Below are positions 1 through 4,227 of a stretch of DNA of 6,017 bases, piece after piece; the first letter of the stretch is position 1; every line of letters starts with the position of its first letter. The position numbers and the translations under genes are program-made. The notes beneath the pieces are model-generated. The model was given only the letters and a program-made list of their open reading frames with translations. It was not told the DNA's origin and searched no databases. Where the stretch lies: the NCBI GenBank assembly GCA_016292335.1, contig JAECRX010000209.1:1-6017 (forward strand), read 5' to 3'. The DNA comes from Candidatus Sifarchaeum subterraneum (GTDB taxonomy: Archaea > Asgardarchaeota > Sifarchaeia > Sifarchaeales > Sifarchaeaceae).

Positions 1-240
1 CCAAAAGATTTATATAAATGCGCCATTGAACATATCCCACAAAAAGAAGGAAGAGGTTGGTATGTACTACCAAGCAGATTAAATTCCGGATCGATCTTAC
101 AAAAATTCCTATTTTTGGGCACCACACCTCTGAACAACGGACCTAAAACCTTGTTTTCCTTCGTATCTCGTTTTTCTGCCTTAAAACCCAGTACGGAAGA
201 GCAGAATCCATCAACTAGTGGAGGTATAAACAATGTATAA
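1..240 (+). CDS. Possible C-terminal end of an upstream gene (partial, unrecognised)
   Basis: Reading frame 1 is open from the left edge to a TAA at 238-240, about 79 codons, which is long for chance in AT-rich DNA but not decisive. I do not recognise the protein. The first two thirds mix charged and hydrophobic residues (for example a GRGWYVLPSR stretch near residues 18-27). The tail is rich in Ser, Thr, Asn and Gly, as disordered C-termini often are. The stop would lie 3 bases inside the aminotransferase gene, an 8-base overlap with the next ribosome binding site inside this frame, which is a common operon arrangement. Against it, a convincing archaeal BRE/TATA motif sits at positions 3-18 within the frame, so the stretch could be a 5' leader instead. 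The minus strand also has one frame open here. Confidence 0.35.
   Translation, partial: PKDLYKCAIEHIPQKEGRGWYVLPSRLNSGSILQKFLFLGTTPLNNGPKTLFSFVSRFSALKPSTEEQNPSTSGGINNV
3..18 (+). promoter_or_regulatory. Candidate BRE/TATA promoter for the aminotransferase
   Basis: The sequence AAAAGATTTATATAAA joins an A-rich BRE-like half to a textbook archaeal TATA box. With the usual 24-28 base spacing, transcription would start near 38-41, giving a leader of about 190 bases before the ATG at 233. If the overlapping open frame is a real gene end, this match is fortuitous. Confidence 0.35.
220..225 (+). promoter_or_regulatory. Shine-Dalgarno site of the aminotransferase gene
   Basis: GGAGGT lies 7 bases before the ATG at 233. 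It is fully complementary to the 3' end of archaeal 16S rRNA and fixes that start codon. Confidence 0.9.
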
Positions 241-1435
241 CAGTACTGAGAGAGTTAAAAACATATCTTACGCCATCCGTGACGTTGTTATTTTTGCACA
301 GCAACTGGAAAAAGAAGGAAAAGAGATTATCTATTTAAACATCGGCGATCCCTGTTTATGGGATTTTGACACACCAGATCACATAAAAAACGCGATAGCA
401 GAAGCTGTAACCAATGGTAGATTTAACAGATATGTTGACTCTAAAGGACTTCCCGAACTCAGGGAACGTATTATTGAAAGAGAACGCAAAATAAATAATA
501 TCAATCTGACCACTGATGATGTGGTGATCACCTCAGGAGTAACAGAAGGACTTCAAATGCTTTTTGCTGCGATAATAAATCCAGGAGATGAAGTTTTAGT
601 TTCAAAACCTACTTATCCGCCCTTTATAGCCTTGTGCAAATTTTTCGATGGAGTTCCAGTGTACTATGATAAGACCTATGACAATGGATGGATTCCTGAT
701 ATAGACTACCTAGAGAAAGCAATCAGTGAAAAAACGACGGCAATTGTTATAGTAAATCCGAATAACCCGACAGGTGCTGTTTACGACGAAAAAACATTGA
801 AACAAATTGTTGATATTTGTGCAGAAAACGATATTATAATCATCTGTGATGAAATTTACGATCAATATATCTTCGATGGAAAACATGTAGGTATTTCATC
901 AATAGCTAAAGACACTAGTGTTATTGTTTTGAACGGATTCTCAAAGGCTTATCTCGTCCCGGGATGGAGACTTGGCTATCTTTATACTTATGATCCTGAA
1001 GAAAAACTTTCTCAATTACGTGAAGATGTTGAGAAACAAGCAAGACTTCGCCTTTGTGCTAACGCCCCTGCCCAAAAAGCCGCTGTTGTAGCTTTAAGAG
1101 GACCGCAAGATCACCTTAAAAAGATAAACAAGCATTTACGTGAGAGGCGGGACATAGTATACAATCGATTTGAAGAAATGACAGAAATTCATGCTAACAA
1201 ACCACGTGGATCTTTCTACATTTTCCCAAAAGTCGTCAATCTTCATTCAAGATGGAAGGACGATGAAGAATTCGTAAAAGACTTACTTAGAGAAACTGGT
1301 GTTCTAGTGGTTCATGGATCAGGATTTGGAATGGCTCGTGGTTCAGGACTCTTCAGATTGGTTTATCTTGCTCCAAGTGAAATATTAGAAGATTCAATGG
1401 ATAGGCTAGAAAATTTTATGAAATCAGGCCCTTAA
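233..1435 (+). CDS. Class I/II aminotransferase, archaeal alanine-aminotransferase-like
   Basis: This is a PLP-dependent fold type I aminotransferase of 400 residues, the usual full length. Visible motifs in order: LNIGDP (35-40); the aromatic Y128 in KPTYPP, above the cofactor; NPNNPTG (175-181), with N178 expected to contact PLP; DEIYD (206-210), with D206 binding the pyridine nitrogen and Y209 the PLP O3'; SKAYLVPGWR (237-246), with K238 as the Schiff-base lysine and R246 on the cofactor phosphate; and a C-terminal FRLVYL with R375 as the expected substrate-carboxylate arginine. The N-terminal YAIRDVV and the HGSGFG block (361-366) resemble, from memory, the Pyrococcus alanine aminotransferase, which interconverts alanine plus 2-oxoglutarate with pyruvate plus glutamate. 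Exact substrate range cannot be read from sequence; aspartate or aromatic amino acids are alternatives. It is cytosolic, with no signal peptide. The start is set by a strong Shine-Dalgarno site. No catalytic residue appears missing. Confidence 0.95.
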   Translation: MYNSTERVKNISYAIRDVVIFAQQLEKEGKEIIYLNIGDPCLWDFDTPDHIKNAIAEAVTNGRFNRYVDSKGLPELRERIIERERKINNINLTTDDVVITSGVTEGLQMLFAAIINPGDEVLVSKPTYPPFIALCKFFDGVPVYYDKTYDNGWIPDIDYLEKAISEKTTAIVIVNPNNPTGAVYDEKTLKQIVDICAENDIIIICDEIYDQYIFDGKHVGISSIAKDTSVIVLNGFSKAYLVPGWRLGYLYTYDPEEKLSQLREDVEKQARLRLCANAPAQKAAVVALRGPQDHLKKINKHLRERRDIVYNRFEEMTEIHANKPRGSFYIFPKVVNLHSRWKDDEEFVKDLLRETGVLVVHGSGFGMARGSGLFRLVYLAPSEILEDSMDRLENFMKSGP

Positions 1436-1520
1436 TCCTATGAAAAAGCATTTATCCGGAATCTTTGCGATACTACGAATAAATTTGATTTGTCTAATAA
1501 GACATTCAAATTATTTCCAC

Positions 1521-1536
1521 ACTTCTTTTTTTCTTC
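1521..1536 (+). terminator. T-rich transcription terminator candidate
   Basis: A pyrimidine tract with a run of seven T (1526-1532) flanked by CTTC on both sides lies about 90 bases after the aminotransferase stop. Archaeal RNA polymerase commonly terminates at T-rich tracts without a hairpin. No strong stem precedes it. Confidence 0.4.
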
Positions 1537-1722
1537 GCTATTATGACTCCAAATAAATCAGATATAAGTGAATAAAGGATAGCCTAGACGAAGAATGAGA
1601 TAAATAATTAATGTTAAAATTTGTTCTATAGATTCTGATTCAAGATATTTACAGCGAAAAGTTTTTGTATGTGATGGACGTTAGTATGAATGGATATCTT
1701 TTTCCGTAGAGAATTGACGATC

Positions 1723-1734
1723 AATATAAATTTT
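1723..1734 (+). promoter_or_regulatory. TATA box candidate for the 119-residue gene
   Basis: AATATAAATTTT is the best TATA-like element upstream of the gene at 1847. It would place the transcript start near 1750-1755, giving a leader of about 95 bases that contains the hairpin at 1795-1820. Confidence 0.4.
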
Positions 1735-1794
1735 CTAGGGAAAGACAACCCTTTACGGTTTTCATCACCGATTTGAAATGAGCATGAGACCATG

Positions 1795-1820
1795 TTCCCT
1801 ACTTTGCCAAGTAAGGGGAA
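1795..1820 (+). promoter_or_regulatory. Leader hairpin upstream of the 119-residue gene
   Basis: TTCCCTACTT (1795-1804) pairs with AAGTA (1809-1813) and GGGAA (1816-1820), leaving a TGCC loop and a two-base AG bulge. The stem ends 15 bases before the Shine-Dalgarno site. The 5' arm can alternatively pair with TAGGGAA at 1736-1742, provided transcription starts upstream of that. A short palindrome, GGAGAGTCTCC (1823-1833), sits between hairpin and ribosome binding site. Function is unknown. Confidence 0.4.
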
Positions 1821-1835
1821 GGGGAGAGTCTCCTT

Positions 1836-1841
1836 GAGGTG
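1836..1841 (+). promoter_or_regulatory. Shine-Dalgarno site of the 119-residue gene
   Basis: GAGGTG lies 5 bases before the ATG at 1847 and is a full match to the archaeal anti-Shine-Dalgarno. It supports both the start codon and the reality of this small gene. Confidence 0.85.
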
Positions 1842-1846
1842 TTTCT

Positions 1847-2206
1847 ATGATAGAAAAGGTCTCAATTATTGTAAAACTTCATCTAACAAATGGAACTATA
1901 CTAGAACGGACAATAGAACAGTTAGATGAAATTGACGGGATAAGAACTTTCATTGATCGATTGCAAAAATGGAAAGTTTCCACAGAACCCGATGAAAGAC
2001 CAATATCGACTCCAACTGCCCCTATCCCTGAAAAACCCGAGTTAAATTTAAATCAGGTAAAGAAAATCTTTGAAGAAGATAAAGAAACTCAAATGTTATC
2101 TTTAATGGAAAAAGTCAGAGATTTATTGGAAGAGGTAGCCCCTCTATTGAATAAAATTAAAGATGAATTAGAATATAGGAAGGACGTAATATTCCCTGAT
2201 TTATGA
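1847..2206 (+). CDS. Hypothetical protein, 119 residues, two-part with a proline-rich linker
   Basis: I do not recognise a family. Three parts are visible. Residues 1-44 begin with alternating hydrophobics (VSIIVKLHLTNG), consistent with a beta hairpin, followed by a likely helix ending in LQKWKV. Residues about 46-68 are a flexible Pro/Glu/Thr-rich linker (PISTPTAPIPEKPE). Residues 69-112 form a long charged amphipathic helix with hydrophobics spaced about every 3-4 residues (MEKVRDLLEEVAPLLNKIKDEL), suitable for coiled-coil or oligomer contact. There is no signal peptide, membrane segment, cysteine or metal motif, so a cytosolic protein is likely. A strong Shine-Dalgarno site and a promoter candidate argue for expression as its own unit. 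It is followed by a structured block at 2223-2298 and then by a convergent gene. A small scaffold, adaptor or subunit role is only a guess from its shape. Confidence 0.8.
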   Translation: MIEKVSIIVKLHLTNGTILERTIEQLDEIDGIRTFIDRLQKWKVSTEPDERPISTPTAPIPEKPELNLNQVKKIFEEDKETQMLSLMEKVRDLLEEVAPLLNKIKDELEYRKDVIFPDL

Positions 2207-2222
2207 ACATTAACATCCTTTC

Positions 2223-2298
2223 CGCCCTATAGGACGAAGATTCCTATAAGGACTCTCAACGACGAGAGGTTTTCCACTCGCAAGGTGGAATTATGGCG
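2223..2298 (+). ncRNA. Candidate structured RNA: three hairpins inside a closing stem
   Basis: The stretch between the two convergent genes folds by eye into three adjacent hairpins. Hairpin 1: TATAGGA (2228-2234) with TCCTATA (2242-2248), extended by CC/GG around a bulged A2249, 7-base loop. Hairpin 2: CTCTC (2253-2257) with GAGAG (2264-2268), 6-base loop. Hairpin 3: TTCCAC (2272-2277) with GTGGAA (2285-2290), plus a C2279-G2284 pair closing a GCAA (GNRA-type) tetraloop with T2278 bulged. CGCC (2223-2226) can pair with GGCG (2295-2298) to close the whole. The GNRA loop reads correctly only on the plus strand. It starts 17 bases after the 119-residue gene, so it could be a 3' UTR element, a processed small RNA or a terminator-like structure. 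It lacks a T-loop and a proper anticodon loop, so it is not a tRNA. Confidence 0.35.
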
Positions 2299-2329
2299 CA
2301 TTTATGAATGTATTTACCCACATCATTCT

Positions 2330-3535
2330 TTAAAAAGAGCGAATGATTGATTTTATTCTGGCAATAGGATAACGTAAAAATAGATCTTTTTTAATTTTCT
2401 TTGTTGGGTGATTTAACAGGAAGCAATCGATTATCAATTTTTTCATTTTTTCGTCAATAATTGCCATATTCATCAATTTTTTAAAATCATTGATTTTTTG
2501 ATAATATGTATACCGATCTTGTAGAAGTTTCCCGAATTTCATTTCTTCTCCGAAATCTTTTTTACAAAGTTTTTGATACCTAGAGAGTATTTTTTCGCTG
2601 AAATTATCAGTTTCTAATGCAGTGATCAATACATCAGCAGCTATTTCACCACTCACCATTGCAAAATAGATTCCTTCTCCAGAAAAAGGATATACAAAAC
2701 CAGCAGCATCACCTGCTAGCAATACACGATCTGCATATACTTTTGATAAAGGACCTCGAATTGGAACCAGTGCTGCTTTATATCCTCTAGGATCCAAATC
2801 TTTTGGTATTATTCCCGACTTTTTCAAAAAATCAACATACTCAAAGAATGATCTTTTTAAATTTCTCGTGGTCGATAACATTTCTCCGAGTCCAACATTC
2901 ACGTGTTCTTTCTTTGGAAAAACCCATCCATATCCTCTTATTTTATTAAATAACCAGTAAAAGAATGTTTTCGGTCCTATTGAATTGGAAATCAGATCTT
3001 TTCCAACAAAGAACTCTTTTACAATGAGAAGGGCTACTCTATCAGGATTCCATTTTGGATTTAACCCTGTTTTATTAGCCACAATAGAGTTAACCCCGTC
3101 TGCCCCAATCAACATCTTCGCTTTTATGGAATTTTGATCCCTAAGAAATACTTCAACAAAGTCAGATGTAATCCTTATATCTTTTACTCTCTTTTCGAAA
3201 TATACTGTTCCTGCATCTTTTGTCCTTAAAAATAAATAGTTGTCAAATTCTTCTCTACGAATAGTAAAACCTAGAGGGCTTTTTTCTTCATGAGTAAGTT
3301 TTTCTTCCTTTTCTAGAAAGAGTACAAAATCAAAAATAGGAAATTTGTCGAAAGTGGTGTTCTTTTTCAAATAAGGAAATCTTTCAAAAATTTTTAATGA
3401 AAGACCTCCACCACAAGGTTTATCCCTTGGAAACTTTTGTTTATCAATTAATGCTACTTGGAACCCCTTTTCAGCCAAAATTTTTGATGCTGTTGCTCCA
3501 GCAGGGCCAGCACCAGCGATAGCTACATCATACAT
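2330..3535 (-). CDS. Geranylgeranyl reductase family FAD-dependent oxidoreductase
   Basis: This 401-residue flavoprotein belongs to the family that hydrogenates geranylgeranyl chains, in archaea saturating archaeol-type membrane lipids. Visible features: N-terminal Rossmann FAD motif GAGPAG (8-13); PCGGG (40-44), the conserved family cysteine segment; GADG (144-147); GYGWVFPKKEHVNVGLG (201-217), an exact fit to the family's YxWxFPx7GxG substrate-cavity motif; and the second FAD motif AGDAAGF (274-280) followed by PFSGEGI. The helical C-terminus has no clear transmembrane segment, so a peripheral membrane association is likely. I chose the ATG at 3535 because GAGG lies 8 bases upstream and the FAD motif then starts at residue 8. 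A longer in-frame reading from 3709 adds 58 residues, would overlap the padR gene and breaks family length. Whether it acts on archaeol lipids, a quinone side chain or another polyprenyl is not determined by sequence. It follows padR on the same strand after 139 bases. Confidence 0.93.
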   Translation of the reverse strand: MYDVAIAGAGPAGATASKILAEKGFQVALIDKQKFPRDKPCGGGLSLKIFERFPYLKKNTTFDKFPIFDFVLFLEKEEKLTHEEKSPLGFTIRREEFDNYLFLRTKDAGTVYFEKRVKDIRITSDFVEVFLRDQNSIKAKMLIGADGVNSIVANKTGLNPKWNPDRVALLIVKEFFVGKDLISNSIGPKTFFYWLFNKIRGYGWVFPKKEHVNVGLGEMLSTTRNLKRSFFEYVDFLKKSGIIPKDLDPRGYKAALVPIRGPLSKVYADRVLLAGDAAGFVYPFSGEGIYFAMVSGEIAADVLITALETDNFSEKILSRYQKLCKKDFGEEMKFGKLLQDRYTYYQKINDFKKLMNMAIIDEKMKKLIIDCFLLNHPTKKIKKDLFLRYPIARIKSIIRSF

Positions 3536-3543
3536 CTTGATAT

Positions 3544-3547
3544 CCTC
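3544..3547 (-). promoter_or_regulatory. Shine-Dalgarno site that decides the reductase start
   Basis: On the minus strand GAGG, within TTGAGGAT, lies 8 bases before the ATG at 3535. It supports the 401-residue form over upstream in-frame starts. Confidence 0.75.
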
Positions 3548-3627
3548 AAGACTTTTTCTATTTTTGATATAGCATATTCTACTTTGATGTTTTATTGATA
3601 TGTGATTTAATAAGTATAATTTAAAAG

Positions 3628-3637
3628 AAATATAAAC
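3628..3637 (-). promoter_or_regulatory. TATA box candidate for the reductase gene
   Basis: The minus strand reads GTTTATATTT here, about 93 bases before the reductase ATG. A start about 25 bases downstream (near 3605) would give a leader of roughly 70 bases. This suggests the reductase can be transcribed apart from padR, although co-transcription remains possible. Confidence 0.35.
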
Positions 3638-3674
3638 AAAACTGTGAATCGATGTACTACAAGATAGAAAGAGG

Positions 3675-4055
3675 TCATTCCTCTTCTGAAATCGTTTTAC
3701 TAAAAACATCCTTGGTTAGTTTTTCAATGAATTCAAAAGCCTTCCTCATAAGGTTTTCACCAGCCGGAGTTATTGAGTAATATTTTCGATCTGGTCTACC
3801 TAATGGACTAGCTTTCTTTTTTGTTTTTACTAACTTTTCCCTCTCCATCTTATAAAGCACAACATAACATGTTACTTGAGCAGGTGAAAAATCAAAACGA
3901 TTTATAATTTCGTCTCTGATCTCATAACCATACATATCTCTGTCTTGAAGGAGTCTTAGAATCCAAACCCACAAATTTTCTTTCGTTAATTTTTTAACTA
4001 GCCTCTGATATGCCTTCAGTTCTTCAACTTCTTCCAATGGATCACCTTCAGACAT
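3675..4055 (-). CDS. PadR-family winged-helix transcriptional regulator
   Basis: This 126-residue protein has the PadR layout. A short acidic N-terminus is followed by a helix with WVWILRLLQDRDMYGYEI (29-46), whose YGYEI is the hallmark first-helix motif. Next comes a helix-turn-helix (about 47-78) with recognition segment VVLYKMEREKLV, then the wing GRPDRKYYSITPAG (86-99) containing the family's R-x-YYxITxxG signature, and a C-terminal helix (100-125) for dimer contact. PadR proteins are dimeric cytosolic DNA binders, often repressing their own gene and a neighbour. The ATG at 4055 is the first possible start, since an in-frame TAA lies two codons upstream. It has no Shine-Dalgarno site, so the transcript may be nearly leaderless. 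An alternative TTG at codon 7 follows a GGTGA. The gene lies upstream of the reductase and divergent from the phosphohexomutase, both candidate targets. The effector is unknown. Confidence 0.92.
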   Translation of the reverse strand: MSEGDPLEEVEELKAYQRLVKKLTKENLWVWILRLLQDRDMYGYEIRDEIINRFDFSPAQVTCYVVLYKMEREKLVKTKKKASPLGRPDRKYYSITPAGENLMRKAFEFIEKLTKDVFSKTISEEE

Positions 4056-4057
4056 AC

Positions 4058-4079
4058 TTTAAAAAAAATCTTTTTTAAA
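4058..4079. promoter_or_regulatory. Inverted repeat upstream of padR, candidate operator
   Basis: TTTAAAAAA (4058-4066) and TTTTTTAAA (4071-4079) are perfect inverted 9-mers separated by four bases, ending 2 bases before the padR start codon. PadR-family regulators typically bind A/T-rich dyads over their own promoter. All-A/T composition weakens the case, since such repeats arise readily by chance. Confidence 0.35.
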
Positions 4080-4093
4080 CGTATCTTTTCACG

Positions 4094-4106
4094 TATATAT
4101 TTAAAA
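4094..4106. promoter_or_regulatory. Shared divergent TATA region of padR and the phosphohexomutase
   Basis: The block TATATATTTAAAA reads as a TATA box rightward, and as TTTTAAATATATA leftward. Rightward it would start transcription near 4122-4126, giving a leader of about 100 bases before the mutase ATG. Leftward it would start near 4074, inside the inverted repeat in front of padR. One element serving both directions is inference. Confidence 0.45.
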
Positions 4107-4215
4107 AGGGGGATTATGAATGGCTGTAATAGATACTGCATAAATTGGGTCTTTAATCAATGCGTTGGGATATGAAAAACCTGGTGTAAGTATCGCTGTA
4201 GATTATGTACGAAAA

Positions 4216-4220
4216 GGTGA
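4216..4220 (+). promoter_or_regulatory. Shine-Dalgarno site that decides the phosphohexomutase start
   Basis: GGTGA lies 7 bases before the ATG at 4228, the first ATG in this frame after the stop at 4141-4143. Confidence 0.75.
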
Positions 4221-4227
4221 AAGATTT

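Larger units (their letters stand above)
1436..1846. other. Intergenic region between the aminotransferase and the small orphan gene
   Basis: The left part (about 1436-1720) is AT-rich with no credible gene; only very short open stretches without ribosome binding sites occur. A T-rich tract near 1524-1535 could end the aminotransferase transcript. From about 1720 the character changes: a TATA-like element, then a more GC-rich, structured stretch (1736-1840) that leads directly into the Shine-Dalgarno site of the next gene. Confidence 0.6.

Noticed and set aside
1440..1556. A 38-codon open frame beginning just after the aminotransferase stop
   Set aside because: It has no ribosome binding site, the composition looks random, and it runs through the T-rich tract that is better read as a terminator.
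2223..2298. A tRNA gene, because of the cloverleaf-like arrangement
   Set aside because: There is no 7-base acceptor stem, no TTCRANY-type T-loop, no T before a plausible anticodon, and the hairpin loop sizes are wrong.
3536..3709. 58-residue N-terminal extension of the reductase starting at 3709
   Set aside because: It would overlap padR by 35 bases, puts non-family sequence before the FAD motif, and ignores the GAGG site 8 bases before the ATG at 3535.
4116..4175. A 19-residue open frame with three cysteines (MNGCNRYC...)
   Set aside because: The ATG lies at or before the predicted transcript start, the G-run upstream is too close to serve as a normal ribosome site, and nothing else supports it.
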